Source: Halomonas elongata DSM 2581 (GTDB lineage Bacteria > Pseudomonadota > Gammaproteobacteria > Pseudomonadales > Halomonadaceae). From it: a stretch of 64,000 nt of DNA. Under the pieces are notes generated by a model. That model was not told the DNA's origin and did not search any database. It worked only from the letters and a program-made list of their open reading frames with translations. The stretch is from NCBI RefSeq assembly GCF_000196875.2, contig NC_014532.2, positions 372,001 through 436,000 on the forward strand, in the 5' to 3' direction. Positions 8,244 through 17,659 of the stretch are shown piece by piece (within the stretch, counting starts at the first letter, position 1; each line of letters starts with the position of its first letter). A program made the position numbers and the translations under genes.

Positions 8244-9053
8244 TCAAGCCGAAATCGGGTCGGCCTTGACGTAGCGCGGATCGAAGGTGCGGCCGTTGAG
8301 GCGTTCGTGGTTCGGCGCGTTTTCGATCAGGACCCGCAGGCTTTCCTTGGCGCGCTCCGGCATGTCCAGGCCGAGATAGCCCTCGACCATCACTGCCAGT
8401 GCATCGCGGGTGCTCTCCGCTTCCGGGTAGTGCTCGATGACCCAGCGACCACGCTTAACGGCGGCCAGGTAGGCGCCCTTGCGCAGGTAGAAGTCGGCGA
8501 CCTCGAGCTCGTGTTGAGCCAGGAGGTTGCGCAGATAGACGATACGCTGGCGGGCATCCGGCGCGTACTGGCTGTTCGGATAGCGGCGAACCAGATCGCG
8601 GAAGTCGGAATAGGCATCCCGGGTAGCGCCGAGGTCACGCTTGGAGATATCGATCAGGCGCAGCGACTCCAGGCTGAAACGCCCGGCTTCCCAGGCGGCG
8701 AGGCCGCGCATGTAGTAAGCGTAGTCGACCTGAGGGTGATCGGGGTGCAGGCGAATGAAACGACTGGCGGCAGCGCGGGCGGCTTCCCAGTCACTGGTTT
8801 CATAGTAGGCATAGATGAGTTCGAGCTGGGCCTGCTCGGCGTGCTCGCCGAAGGGATAGCGGGTATCGATGGCTTCCAGCCGATTGACGGCGGTGGTGTA
8901 ACGGCCATCCTCCAGAGCGGCGCGGCCTTCTTGATAGAGCTGGCCTTCCGCGACATCCGGAGCCTGTTCTTCCTTGGTGCTGGCGCAGCCGGCCAGAAGG
9001 GCGGTAGCCAGCAGCATGGCGGCCAGGCGAGTACCGGTCGTGATAACGCGCAT
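8244..9053 (-). CDS. bamD: Outer membrane assembly lipoprotein BamD
   Basis: A 269-residue lipoprotein component of the BAM complex that inserts beta-barrel proteins into the outer membrane. It has a signal peptide with lipobox LLAGC, then TPR-like repeats (YQEGRAALEDGRYTTAVNRLE, YYETSDWEAARAAASRFI and others). YPFGEHAEQAQLELIYAYY and HPQVDYAYYMRGLA are strongly conserved in BamD/ComL. The start at 9053 is selected for its AGGA ribosome site; an in-frame ATG seven codons upstream is less likely. It is divergent from rluD, as in Escherichia coli. Confidence 0.95.
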   Translation of the reverse strand: MRVITTGTRLAAMLLATALLAGCASTKEEQAPDVAEGQLYQEGRAALEDGRYTTAVNRLEAIDTRYPFGEHAEQAQLELIYAYYETSDWEAARAAASRFIRLHPDHPQVDYAYYMRGLAAWEAGRFSLESLRLIDISKRDLGATRDAYSDFRDLVRRYPNSQYAPDARQRIVYLRNLLAQHELEVADFYLRKGAYLAAVKRGRWVIEHYPEAESTRDALAVMVEGYLGLDMPERAKESLRVLIENAPNHERLNGRTFDPRYVKADPISA

Positions 9054-9087
9054 CGTGATCCTCGTGTCAAACAACCCTGGGCGGCCG

Positions 9088-9096
9088 TGCTAGAAT
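9088..9096 (+). promoter_or_regulatory. Extended -10 promoter for rluD-pgeF
   Basis: TGCTAGAAT is an extended -10 (TGn plus TAGAAT) in the bamD-rluD divergent spacer, about 118 bp before the rluD start. No good -35 is seen, as expected for this class. The same nonamer occurs before tapT and after dprA. Confidence 0.5.
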
Positions 9097-9213
9097 CGGC
9101 CTGAATCCGCCCACTATAAAGCACCTTGCGAAAAAACGCAGTCATCACCGGATGTGATGCACCAACGCTTTTCGGGTAGCGGGCCACTCCCCAGACGGAC
9201 CCTTGACGACCTC

Positions 9214-10173
9214 ATGCCACAGACCCTCGATGCTCATCAACGCATTCCCGACAGCATGGCCGGTTTCCGCCTCGACCAGGCGGCCGCCGAGCTGTTCAGC
9301 GATTTCTCCCGGGAACGGCTCAAGGCCTGGATCAAGTCGGGAGCGCTGACCGTCGACGGCGGCCCCGCCAAGCCCAAGGACAAGGTGTATGGCGGCGAGA
9401 TGCTGGCGCTCGTGGCCGAACTCGAGGATGACGCCCGCTTCGAGCCGGAAGACATTCCGCTGGAGGTGGTCTTCGAGGATGACGAGGTGCTGGTCATCGA
9501 CAAGCCGCCCGGCCTGGTGGTGCATCCGGCGGCCGGCAATCCCGACGGCACTCTGCTCAACGGCCTGCTGCATCACTGCCCGTCGCTCGCCATGGTGCCC
9601 AGGGCAGGTATCGTCCACCGGCTCGACAAGGACACCAGCGGCCTGATGGTGGTGGCCAAGACGCTGGTCGCCCAGACCGCCCTGGTCGAGCAGCTCCAGG
9701 CACGCACCGTGTCCCGCGAATACGATGCCGTGGCCGTCGGTGCGATGACGGCGGGCGGTACTCTGGATGCGCCGATCGGCCGCCATCCCCGCGACCGCAA
9801 GCGTCAGGCCGTCAATGCCTCCGGCAAGCCCGCGGTGACGCACTATCGGGTGATCGAGCGTTTCAGGGCCCATACTCATGTGCGCTGCCGGCTGGAAACC
9901 GGGCGGACCCACCAGATCCGGGTGCACATGGCGCACCTTCGCTACCCGCTGGTCGGCGATCCGGTCTATGGCGGTCGCTTGAAGCTGCCCGCCGGCGCCG
10001 GGGATACGCTGAAGGAAGTGCTGCGCGAGTTTCCGCGTCAGGCACTGCATGCCCGCAAGCTGGCCTTCGTGCATCCGACATCCGGTGCCACCATGACCTT
10101 CCGGGCTCCCCTCCCGGATGACTTGCTGATGCTGCTCGATTTCCTCCGTGACGACCGGGAGACGATGCGATGA
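9214..10173 (+). CDS. rluD: 23S rRNA pseudouridine(1911/1915/1917) synthase
   Basis: A 319-residue RluA-family pseudouridine synthase that modifies helix 69 of 23S rRNA. It has an N-terminal S4 RNA-binding domain (about residues 18-75, [20 protein letters not shown]), then the catalytic domain with [15 protein letters not shown], where Asp138 is the catalytic residue. [19 protein letters not shown] closes the active-site motifs. ATG 9214 is chosen since an in-frame ATG 60 bp upstream gives an unrelated basic extension. The 3' end overlaps pgeF by 4 bp. Confidence 0.95.
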   Translation: MPQTLDAHQRIPDSMAGFRLDQAAAELFSDFSRERLKAWIKSGALTVDGGPAKPKDKVYGGEMLALVAELEDDARFEPEDIPLEVVFEDDEVLVIDKPPGLVVHPAAGNPDGTLLNGLLHHCPSLAMVPRAGIVHRLDKDTSGLMVVAKTLVAQTALVEQLQARTVSREYDAVAVGAMTAGGTLDAPIGRHPRDRKRQAVNASGKPAVTHYRVIERFRAHTHVRCRLETGRTHQIRVHMAHLRYPLVGDPVYGGRLKLPAGAGDTLKEVLREFPRQALHARKLAFVHPTSGATMTFRAPLPDDLLMLLDFLRDDRETMR

Positions 10174-10925
10174 GTGACGCCCTCGACCTCGACCCGACGC
10201 TGGTGCGTCCCGACTGGCCGGCGCCCGACTCGGTGGCGGCCTGTGTCACGACCCGGGAGACCGGACCGAGCCAGGATGCCTTCGCCGCCTTCAACCCAGC
10301 TCTGCATGTCGGCGACAAGCCGGAGCATGTGGCGCTGTGTCGCCGCCAACTGGGCAAGGTGATCGGCGACGACCGTCCCCTGCTGTGGCTGACCCAGGTG
10401 CATGGTGGCCGGGTACAGCAGCACTTCGCCGAGGATGCGCCGCAGGCGGATGCCTCGGTGGCCAGGGATCGGGGTCATGCCTGCGTGGTACTCACTGCCG
10501 ACTGCCTGCCGGTATTCTTCTGCGACCGCGACGGGCAGCGGGTGGCGGTGGCCCATGCAGGCTGGCGCGGCCTGGCCGGCGGTGTGCTCGAGGCCACCGT
10601 GGCGGCGCTGGGCGTGCCCGCGGAGTCGCAGATGGCCTGGCTTGGGCCGGCGATTTCCAACGCCCAGTTCGAGGTCGGTCCGGAAGTTCGCCAGGCCTTC
10701 GTCGCCGTGCAGCCGGAGGCGCTGGAGGCTTTCGATCCCAGCCCTTACCGCCTCGGTCATTACATGGCCGACCTCTACAAGCTGGCGCGCCTGCGTCTCG
10801 AACGGCTCGGCGTCTCCCACATCAGCGGTGGGCACTTCTGCACCGCCTGCGAACCCCGCTTCTACTCCCACCGCCGCGACGACGGCGTGACCGGCCGCAT
10901 GGCCAGTATGATCTGGCTTCGCTAG
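10170..10925 (+). CDS. pgeF: Peptidoglycan editing factor / purine nucleoside phosphorylase family (YfiH)
   Basis: A 251-residue member of the YfiH/LACC1 family. In E. coli the protein prevents mis-incorporation of serine in peptidoglycan precursors, and family members show adenosine and inosine phosphorolysis. The metal-binding His and Cys residues are seen in LTQVHGG (His78), [10 protein letters not shown] and [21 protein letters not shown] near the end is conserved. It overlaps rluD by 4 bp (ATGA), so the two are translationally coupled. The order bamD/rluD-pgeF-clpB is conserved in gammaproteobacteria. Confidence 0.92.
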   Translation: MSDALDLDPTLVRPDWPAPDSVAACVTTRETGPSQDAFAAFNPALHVGDKPEHVALCRRQLGKVIGDDRPLLWLTQVHGGRVQQHFAEDAPQADASVARDRGHACVVLTADCLPVFFCDRDGQRVAVAHAGWRGLAGGVLEATVAALGVPAESQMAWLGPAISNAQFEVGPEVRQAFVAVQPEALEAFDPSPYRLGHYMADLYKLARLRLERLGVSHISGGHFCTACEPRFYSHRRDDGVTGRMASMIWLR

Positions 10926-10937
10926 CCCCTTTTGGGG

Positions 10938-10950
10938 AGCTGTAAGAAAA
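10938..10950. repeat. AGCTGTAAGAAAA repeat unit
   Basis: The 13-mer AGCTGTAAGAAAA directly after pgeF is identical to 42096-42108, inside the larger element between holC and the SDR gene. It follows a small GCCCC/GGGG hairpin. I regard it as a minimal member of the GCTGTAA intergenic family. Confidence 0.5.
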
Positions 10951-11008
10951 AATAGAAAACCTTGCCCCTGGATTCGGGGGCTCGCCGAGGCTTGCGGTTT
11001 ACGGCCGA

Positions 11009-11037
11009 CTTGAAAACTGCCCAATCAGACTCCATTA
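11009..11037 (+). promoter_or_regulatory. Sigma-32 (RpoH) heat-shock promoter of clpB
   Basis: CTTGAAA at 11009-11015 is the exact sigma-32 -35 element. CTCCATTA at 11030-11037 differs from the -10 consensus (CCCCATTA-like) by one base. The spacer of 14 bp is optimal. Transcription would start near 11044, leaving a leader of about 65 nt before clpB. Confidence 0.85.
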
Positions 11038-11109
11038 CTTGTGTCAAGATACATTGACAGGGACCGGCGGCGCGTCCGAATGCGTCGCTACCCCGATGGA
11101 GGAAAGCGA

Positions 11110-13689
11110 ATGCGTTTCGACAAGTTTACCGCCAAGTTGCAGAACGCCGTGGCGGATGCCCAGTCCCTGGCAGTGGGACAGGGACACAACCAGCTCGAGC
11201 CGGGGCATCTGCTGCTGGCGTTGCTGGATGCCAGTGATACCGGCGTCAAGGCATTGGTCCAGAAGGCCGGAGGCGATGCCGCCCGGCTGCGCGATGCCCT
11301 GGTGGGGCACCTCGAGGATCTGCCCCGAGTGGCCGAGTTCGATGGCGAGGTCCAGCCATCTAGAGACCTGGTCAAGCTGTTCAATCTCACCGACCGCGAA
11401 GCCCAGAAGCGTGGCGATCAGTACATCGCCAGCGAGCTGGTGCTGCTGGCTGCCCTGGAGATGCGCCACGCGGTGAGCAAGGCGCTGACCCAGGCCGGAC
11501 TGTCCCGGCAGTCTCTGGAGACGGCCATCGACGGCGTACGGGGCGGCGCCAAGGTCGACGATCCCAATGCCGAGGAGCAGCGCGAGGCGCTGGACAAGTA
11601 CACCCTGGATCTCACCGAACGCGCTTCCAGCGGCAAGCTCGATCCGGTGATCGGTCGCGACGACGAGATCCGCCGGACCATTCAGGTATTGCAGCGTCGT
11701 ACCAAGAACAACCCGGTGTTGATCGGCGAACCCGGCGTGGGCAAGACCGCCATCGTCGAAGGGCTGGCTCAGCGTATCGTCGACGGTGAGGTGCCGGAAG
11801 GCCTCAAGGACAAGCGCGTGCTGTCCCTGGACATGGGCGCCCTGCTGGCCGGTGCCAAGTACCGCGGCGAGTTCGAGGAGCGCCTCAAGGCGGTGCTCAA
11901 GGAGCTGGCCGAGGAAGAAGGCCGAGTCATCCTGTTCATCGACGAGCTGCATACCATGGTCGGTGCCGGCAAGGCCGAGGGCGCCATGGACGCCGGCAAC
12001 ATGCTCAAGCCGGCGCTGGCGCGTGGCGAGCTGCACTGCGTGGGTGCCACGACGCTCGATGAATACCGTCAGCACATCGAGAAGGACGCCGCCCTGGAGC
12101 GCCGTTTCCAGAAGGTGCTGGTGGACGAGCCGACCGAGGAGGACACCGTCGCCATCCTGCGTGGCCTCAAGGAGCGCTACGAGGTGCACCATGGCGTGGA
12201 TATCACCGACGGCGCCATCATCGCCGCCGCCAAGCTGTCCACGCGTTACATCACCGATCGCCAGTTGCCTGACAAGGCCATCGACCTGATCGACGAGGCA
12301 TCTTCGCGGATTCGCATGGAGCTCGACTCCAAGCCTGAGGAGATGGATCGTCTCGATCGTCGACTGATTCAGCTCAAGATGGAGCGCGAACATCTCAAGA
12401 AGGAGACCGACGAGGCCTCGCGGAAGCGCCTCGAGAGTCTCGAGGAACAGATCAGTGAGCTCGAGCGGGAATACGCCGACCTGGACGAGATCTGGAAGGC
12501 CGAGAAGGCCAGCATCCAGGGCGCGGCCCAATTCAAGGACGAGCTCGATCGGGCACGGATCGATCTCGAGCAGGCACGCCGCCAGGGCGATCTCGGGCGG
12601 ATGTCCGAACTGCAGTACGGCGTGATTCCGGAACTCGAGCGCAAGATTGCCGAGAGCAGCGAGGAAGAGGCCGATACGTCCGAGCACCGGCTGTTGCGCT
12701 CCAATGTCACCGAGGAAGAGATCGCCGAGGTGGTCTCGCGCTGGACGGGCATCCCGGTGTCCAAGATGCTCGAGGGCGAGCGCGACAAGCTGCTGCGCAT
12801 GGAAGAGGCGCTGCACGAGCGAGTGATCGGCCAGGACGAAGCGGTCAATGCGGTTTCCAACGCCGTGCGGCGTTCACGGGCCGGCCTGGCCGATCCCAAC
12901 CGTCCCAACGGCTCTTTCCTGTTCCTCGGGCCCACCGGGGTGGGCAAGACGGAGCTCTGCAAGTCGCTGGCCTGGTTCCTCTTCGATACCGAGGAGGCCA
13001 TGGTGCGCATCGACATGTCGGAGTTCATGGAGAAGCACTCGGTGGCTCGTCTGATCGGTGCCCCGCCCGGATATGTCGGCTATGAGGAAGGCGGTTATCT
13101 GACCGAGGCCGTGCGCCGCAAGCCATACTCCGTGCTGCTGCTCGACGAGGTGGAGAAGGCTCATGCCGATGTCTTCAACATCCTGCTGCAGGTGCTCGAG
13201 GATGGCCGACTCACGGATGGTCAGGGACGTACCGTGGATTTCCGCAACACGGTGATCGTGATGACCTCCAACCTGGGCTCGGACATCATTCAGCGCATGG
13301 GCAGCGACGAGGACTACACGCAGATGAAGTCCATGGTGATGGAAGTGGTGGGCAACCATTTCCGGCCCGAGTTGATCAACCGTATCGACGAGGTCGTGGT
13401 CTTCCATGCCCTGGAGCAGGAGCAGATCCGGGCCATCGCCGATATCCAGCTCGAACGCCTGCGCGACCGGCTGGCTGAGCACGATCTCTCGTTCGAGGTC
13501 TCGGACGAGGCCATGGCGCAGTTGGCCGCGGCCGGCTTCGACCCGGTATTCGGTGCCCGTCCGCTCAAGCGGGCGATCCAGAGCCGCATCGAGAACCCGC
13601 TGGCCCAGGATTTGCTGGCTGGCCAGTTCTCGCCCGGCGAGACGGTTCGTGTCGAGGCCGAAGGCGATCGGCTGGTCTTCCGGCACTGA
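11110..13689 (+). CDS. clpB: ATP-dependent disaggregase ClpB
   Basis: An 859-residue Hsp100 chaperone that works with DnaK to rescue aggregated proteins. Domains in order: double Clp N-domain (1-145), NBD1 with Walker [10 protein letters not shown] (about 206) and Walker [11 protein letters not shown], coiled-coil middle domain (about 400-530, Glu/Lys/Arg-rich), NBD2 with Walker [10 protein letters not shown] (about 605) and [11 protein letters not shown], and the C-terminal D2-small domain. ATG 11110 is preceded by GGAGG, and homology begins at MRFDKFT. Expression is expected to be heat-induced from the sigma-32 promoter. Confidence 0.97.
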   Translation: MRFDKFTAKLQNAVADAQSLAVGQGHNQLEPGHLLLALLDASDTGVKALVQKAGGDAARLRDALVGHLEDLPRVAEFDGEVQPSRDLVKLFNLTDREAQKRGDQYIASELVLLAALEMRHAVSKALTQAGLSRQSLETAIDGVRGGAKVDDPNAEEQREALDKYTLDLTERASSGKLDPVIGRDDEIRRTIQVLQRRTKNNPVLIGEPGVGKTAIVEGLAQRIVDGEVPEGLKDKRVLSLDMGALLAGAKYRGEFEERLKAVLKELAEEEGRVILFIDELHTMVGAGKAEGAMDAGNMLKPALARGELHCVGATTLDEYRQHIEKDAALERRFQKVLVDEPTEEDTVAILRGLKERYEVHHGVDITDGAIIAAAKLSTRYITDRQLPDKAIDLIDEASSRIRMELDSKPEEMDRLDRRLIQLKMEREHLKKETDEASRKRLESLEEQISELEREYADLDEIWKAEKASIQGAAQFKDELDRARIDLEQARRQGDLGRMSELQYGVIPELERKIAESSEEEADTSEHRLLRSNVTEEEIAEVVSRWTGIPVSKMLEGERDKLLRMEEALHERVIGQDEAVNAVSNAVRRSRAGLADPNRPNGSFLFLGPTGVGKTELCKSLAWFLFDTEEAMVRIDMSEFMEKHSVARLIGAPPGYVGYEEGGYLTEAVRRKPYSVLLLDEVEKAHADVFNILLQVLEDGRLTDGQGRTVDFRNTVIVMTSNLGSDIIQRMGSDEDYTQMKSMVMEVVGNHFRPELINRIDEVVVFHALEQEQIRAIADIQLERLRDRLAEHDLSFEVSDEAMAQLAAAGFDPVFGARPLKRAIQSRIENPLAQDLLAGQFSPGETVRVEAEGDRLVFRH

Positions 13690-13758
13690 TGACGGAACGC
13701 CAGCGACGCATCCGGTGTCATCTACACTGACTTTTCAGGTTGCGTCCTGACCTTGTAC

Positions 13759-13793
13759 GCCCGCCGATCTTCGTGATCGGTCGGGCGTTTTTT
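13759..13793 (+). terminator. Rho-independent terminator after clpB
   Basis: CGCCCG(C)CGATC pairs with GATCG(GT)CGGGCG around a TTCGT loop, followed by six T residues at 13788-13793. Confidence 0.85.
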
Positions 13794-13848
13794 CATGTCG
13801 CTATGGGCATCGCCGCATGATGATTCCAGGCGAAGAAAGCGCCCAAGG

Positions 13849-13877
13849 TTGACACTCCGCGAGCGCTATTGGAATCT
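13849..13877 (+). promoter_or_regulatory. Putative promoter of the ilvI-ilvH leader
   Basis: A consensus -35 TTGACA at 13849-13854 is followed after 17 bp by GAATCT (13872-13877), a weak -10. If used, it would give an untranslated leader of about 340 nt. Confidence 0.4.
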
Positions 13878-13883
13878 TGACCC

Positions 13884-14223
13884 TTCCTGATACGGGCGCG
13901 GAACCCAGCGGGCAATCCCCCATCTCCGCGCGAAGGGTAGGCCGCAGGCCTTTACCCGCCGAAGGACTTCCGGGTCCGGGCCAACCGCCCGACCTGGCCA
14001 ATGCCCCGACGCGGTGATCCGCCGTGGTAGGGAACGGCTGATGGTTGTCGCGAGCGCAACGGCCGATCAGTGTTCCCGACGAGAGTGCTGGCCCTAACCG
14101 GGCCTCAATAACGCCAGGGTTTGGCATCAGGTGCCGGCGTGTCCGGCAGCGGCATACCGCCGCACTCGAACTCGTGCCCCGATGGGCGCGAATTGCACTC
14201 GAGACCTCCAGGGGAGAACATCT
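13884..14223 (+). promoter_or_regulatory. Long structured 5' leader of ilvIH
   Basis: There is no convincing gene in this stretch. It can form several stems: GCGCGGA with TCCGCGC; GGGTAGGCC with GGCC-TT-TACCC (two-base bulge); ACGCGG with CCG-C-CGT; and GGCCC with GGGCC just before the coding region. A 19-codon ORF at 14041-14097 (MVVASATADQCSRRECWP) has a weak ribosome site but is not enriched in Ile, Leu or Val, so classical peptide attenuation is not obvious. The long structured leader suggests RNA-level control of acetolactate synthase. Confidence 0.4.
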
Positions 14224-15948
14224 GTGGAATTGCTTTCCGGCGCGGACATGATCGCCCGCTTCCTGCAGGATGAGGGCGTCGAATACATTTATGGCTATCC
14301 GGGCGGCGCGGCGCTACACATCTATGACGCCCTGTTCCGCCAGGACAAGGTCAAGCATATCCTGGTGCGCCACGAACAGGCCGCCACCCATGCCGCCGAT
14401 GGCTATGCCCGGGCTTCGGGCAAGCCCGGTACGGTACTGGTCACCTCGGGCCCCGGTGCCACCAATGCCGTCACCGGCATCGCCACCGCCTACATGGACT
14501 CGATTCCGATGGTGGTGCTGTGCGGCCAGGTGATGAGTCACCTGATCGGCGACGATGCCTTCCAGGAAACCGATATCATCGGCGTGACACGCCCGATCGT
14601 GAAGCACAGCTTCTCGATCCGGCATCCGTCCGAGATTCCGGAAGTCCTCAAGAAGGCCTACTACCTGGCATCGACCGGACGACCCGGCCCGGTGGTCGTG
14701 GACATTCCCAAGGACATGACCACGCCGACCGAGCGTCACGAGTACGTCTATCCGAAAAAGGTCAAGCTGCGCTCCTACAACCCGGTTGCCCGCGGCCATA
14801 CCGGCCAGATCAAGAAGGCCGTGGAACTGATGCTAAAGGCGCGCCGCCCGGTGTTCTATACCGGGGGCGGCGTGGTCACCGGGCGGGCCTGCGAAGGCCT
14901 GACCGATCTGGTCAAGCGGCTGGGACATCCCATCACCACTACCTTGATGGGCATCGGCGCCTTCCCGCAGAGCGACGATCAGTGCCTCGGCTGGCTGGGC
15001 ATGCACGGCTCCTATGAGTCGAACATGGCCATGCACCATGCCGATCTGATCATCGCCATCGGGGCGCGCTTCGACGATCGTGTGACCAACAACACCTCGA
15101 AGTTCTGCCCGACCGCCAAGATCATCCATGTCGATATCGATCCGAGCTCGGTGTCCAAGACCGTGCGTGCGGACGTGCCGATCGTCGGCCCCGCGCAGAG
15201 CGTGATCAACGAGATGATCAGCCTGCTTCAGGGCCGCGAGATCGCCGATCCCGAGGCGCTCGACGAGTGGTGGCGGACCATTGATGGCTGGCGCGAAGAG
15301 CGGCGCGGCAAGCTTTACGAGCCTTCGAAGGAAGGCGAGCCGATCAAGCCGCAGGAAGTCATCGAGGCGATCTGCCGGCAGACTCGTGGCGAGGCGTACG
15401 TCACCACCGACGTCGGCCAGCACCAGATGTTCGCGGCCCAGTACTACAAGTTCGACAAGCCCAACCGCTTCATTACCTCCGGCGGGCTCGGCACCATGGG
15501 GTTCGGCTTCCCGGCAGCCATGGGCATCAAGCAGAACTTCCCCGACGAGCAGGTGGTCTGCGTGACCGGCGAGGGCAGTTTCCAGATGATGATGCAGGAG
15601 CTGTCGACCTGTAAGCAGTTCGGCGGCGGCGTGAAGATCGTCAACCTGAACAACGCCTCGCTCGGCATGGTGCGTCAGTGGCAGGATCTCAACTACAAGT
15701 CGCGCCACGCACATTCCTACATGGAATCGCTGCCGGACTTTCAGCAGCTCATCGAGTCGTATGGCTTCACCGCGCTGCGGGTGGAGACGATGGCGGAACT
15801 CGAGCCGGCACTGGAGAGGACCTTTGCCGACAAGCAGGAACTGGTGTTCCTCGACGTCATGGTCGACCCGCACGAGCACGTCTATCCGATGCAGGTGCCC
15901 CTGGGCTCCATGCGTGACATGCTGCTTTCCAAGACGGAGCGGAGCTGA
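14224..15948 (+). CDS. ilvI: Acetolactate synthase large subunit
   Basis: A 574-residue thiamine-diphosphate enzyme that condenses two pyruvates, or pyruvate and 2-oxobutyrate, in valine/isoleucine synthesis. GYPGGAALHIYDALF and the catalytic-Glu region VRHEQAATHAADGYAR are at the N-terminus. The ThDP/Mg motif reads TGEGSFQMMMQEL...NLNN; the usual GDG is GEG here. GTG 14224 is preceded by GGGGAG, and homology starts at ELLSGADMIARFLQDEGVE, which excludes the longer reading frame. It overlaps ilvH by one base. Confidence 0.95.
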   Translation: MELLSGADMIARFLQDEGVEYIYGYPGGAALHIYDALFRQDKVKHILVRHEQAATHAADGYARASGKPGTVLVTSGPGATNAVTGIATAYMDSIPMVVLCGQVMSHLIGDDAFQETDIIGVTRPIVKHSFSIRHPSEIPEVLKKAYYLASTGRPGPVVVDIPKDMTTPTERHEYVYPKKVKLRSYNPVARGHTGQIKKAVELMLKARRPVFYTGGGVVTGRACEGLTDLVKRLGHPITTTLMGIGAFPQSDDQCLGWLGMHGSYESNMAMHHADLIIAIGARFDDRVTNNTSKFCPTAKIIHVDIDPSSVSKTVRADVPIVGPAQSVINEMISLLQGREIADPEALDEWWRTIDGWREERRGKLYEPSKEGEPIKPQEVIEAICRQTRGEAYVTTDVGQHQMFAAQYYKFDKPNRFITSGGLGTMGFGFPAAMGIKQNFPDEQVVCVTGEGSFQMMMQELSTCKQFGGGVKIVNLNNASLGMVRQWQDLNYKSRHAHSYMESLPDFQQLIESYGFTALRVETMAELEPALERTFADKQELVFLDVMVDPHEHVYPMQVPLGSMRDMLLSKTERS

Positions 15949-16439
15949 TGCGCCATATCATCTCGATTCTGATGGAAAACGAACCGGGCGCCTTGTCTCG
16001 CGTGGTGGGGCTGTTTTCCCAACGCAACTTCAATATCGAAACCCTCAACGTCGCACCCACCGAGGACGAGACGCTCTCCCGGTTGACCGTGACCACGGTG
16101 GGGGATGACCGGGTGATCGAGCAGATCACCAAGCATCTCAACAAGCTGATCGACGTGGTCAAGCTGGTGGATCTCACCGAAGGCAGCCACATCGAGCGCG
16201 AGCTGATGCTGGTCAAGGTGAAGGCGCTGGGTGCGGCGCGTGACGAGGTCAAGCGCACCGTGGATATCTTCCGCGCGCAGATCGTCGACGTGACGCCGAG
16301 CCTGTACACCGTGCAGATCACCGGCGATGCCGAGAAGCTCGACGCCTTCCTGCAGGCCATGGCGCCGGTGGGCATTCATGAGGTGGCGCGTACCGGCGTC
16401 TCGGGCATTGCCCGGGGCGACAAGGTGCTGTCGCTGTGA
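15948..16439 (+). CDS. ilvH: Acetolactate synthase small (regulatory) subunit
   Basis: A 163-residue regulatory subunit with an N-terminal ACT domain (ISILMENEPGALSRVVGLFS, residues 4-23, then RNFNIETLNVAPTED) that binds valine for feedback inhibition, and a C-terminal ALS_ss domain (GDAEKLDAFLQAMAPVGIHEVARTG). The start codon overlaps the ilvI stop (TGATG), ensuring coupled synthesis of the two subunits. A strong terminator follows. Confidence 0.95.
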   Translation: MRHIISILMENEPGALSRVVGLFSQRNFNIETLNVAPTEDETLSRLTVTTVGDDRVIEQITKHLNKLIDVVKLVDLTEGSHIERELMLVKVKALGAARDEVKRTVDIFRAQIVDVTPSLYTVQITGDAEKLDAFLQAMAPVGIHEVARTGVSGIARGDKVLSL

Positions 16440-16512
16440 TCGACGGCCGCGCTTCGGTGGCGACCGAGCCGTCGTCGCTCGCCATGTGACGTCATGCCGC
16501 CGGCATCCAGTG

Positions 16513-16538
16513 AGCCGCCCCTTCGGGGGCGGCTTTTT
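16513..16538 (+). terminator. Rho-independent terminator after ilvH
   Basis: GCCGCCCC (16514-16521), TTCG tetraloop, GGGGCGGC (16526-16533), then five T residues. It lies between the converging ilvH and MDR genes. Confidence 0.9.
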
Positions 16539-16561
16539 CGTTGGGGGAGGAGGGCTGTCGT

Positions 16562-17569
16562 TCAGATGTCCAGGCAGATCTTGCCGAAGTGCTTCTGCGA
16601 CTCCTGGTGACGAAATGCCTCGGCGATCTCGTCGAGCGCGAAGTGTCGATCGATGACCGGTTCGATACCGAGGGACTCGATACCGCGAATCATCTCCTGC
16701 TGGTGAGCCCGGCTGCCCACGATGATGCCCTGCAGGCGGGCCTGCTTGGCCATCAGCTTGGCGGTGGGGATGTCGCCGCCACGGCCGGTCAGCACGCCAA
16801 TCAGCGAGATATGGCCACCGATGCGCACCGCCTCGATGGACTGGGCGAGGGTGCTGGGGCCGCCGACTTCGACGATGTGATCCACGCCGCGGCCTGCGGT
16901 GAGTTCCTTCACCTTGCTGCCCCACTCGGGGTGCGTGCGGTAATTGATGGTGTGGTCGGCGCCGAGCGATTCGAGTCTTGTCAGCTTGTCGTCCGACGAG
17001 GACGTGGCGATGACGGTGGCGCCCATGGCCTTGGCGAACTGCAGGGCGAAGATCGAGACGCCGCCGGTGCCCAGTACCAGCACGCTATCGCCGGCCTTGA
17101 GGCCGCCTTCCACCACCAGGGCGCGCCAGGCGGTCAGCCCGGCCGTGGTCAGTGTCGCCGCCTGGGCATGGCTGTAGCCGCGTGGCGCATGGGTGAACCA
17201 GGTCTGGGGGCGAATCACTGCCTCCCGCGCGTAGCCATCGACACCGTCGCCGGGCACCGTGCGGAAGTCGCCGACCTCGGCGGGGCCGGTCAGCCAGGTC
17301 GGGAAGAAGGTGGAGACCACCGAGTCTCCCACCGAGAAGGTGTCGACATCTTCGCCGACGGCCTCGACCACGCCGGCGCCGTCCGACATCGGAATTCGTC
17401 CCTCGGCAGTGGGCATGCCACCGCTGACCACGCCGTAGTCATGGAAGTTGAGGGAACTGGCATGAATCCTGACGCGTATTTCGCCGGGCCCCGGCTCTCC
17501 GGGGGCATCGTGTTCTTGCAGGCGGAGTCGATCCAGTCCGCCGGGACTGGCCAGAGTGACGAGTTTCAT
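16562..17569 (-). CDS. MDR-superfamily NAD(P)-dependent alcohol dehydrogenase/quinone oxidoreductase
   Basis: A 335-residue medium-chain dehydrogenase/reductase. It has the GroES-like N-terminal domain with SSLNFHDYGVVSGG and MSDGAGVVEAVGEDV, and a Rossmann domain with VLGTGGVSIFALQFAKAMGA. The catalytic and structural zinc cysteines of classical alcohol dehydrogenases are absent, so it resembles the zinc-independent quinone-oxidoreductase-like branch. The substrate is unknown. It is a single gene between ilvH (converging) and ilvY (upstream, same strand) and is probably unrelated to the ilv pathway. Confidence 0.8.
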   Translation of the reverse strand: MKLVTLASPGGLDRLRLQEHDAPGEPGPGEIRVRIHASSLNFHDYGVVSGGMPTAEGRIPMSDGAGVVEAVGEDVDTFSVGDSVVSTFFPTWLTGPAEVGDFRTVPGDGVDGYAREAVIRPQTWFTHAPRGYSHAQAATLTTAGLTAWRALVVEGGLKAGDSVLVLGTGGVSIFALQFAKAMGATVIATSSSDDKLTRLESLGADHTINYRTHPEWGSKVKELTAGRGVDHIVEVGGPSTLAQSIEAVRIGGHISLIGVLTGRGGDIPTAKLMAKQARLQGIIVGSRAHQQEMIRGIESLGIEPVIDRHFALDEIAEAFRHQESQKHFGKICLDI

Positions 17570-17659
17570 GGATGACCTCTATGGTGATGACTCTTAGCTC
17601 ACTAACGATACCAGTCTGGTGCCCTTTGCCGGCAGGGGCAAGCCGGGGTCGGGCGACTT

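Noticed and set aside
11044..12816. 590-codon open frame antisense to clpB
   Set aside because: Its composition (His, Leu, Gln, Asp-rich without motifs) is what the reverse complement of a high-GC gene gives; clpB on the plus strand is unmistakable.
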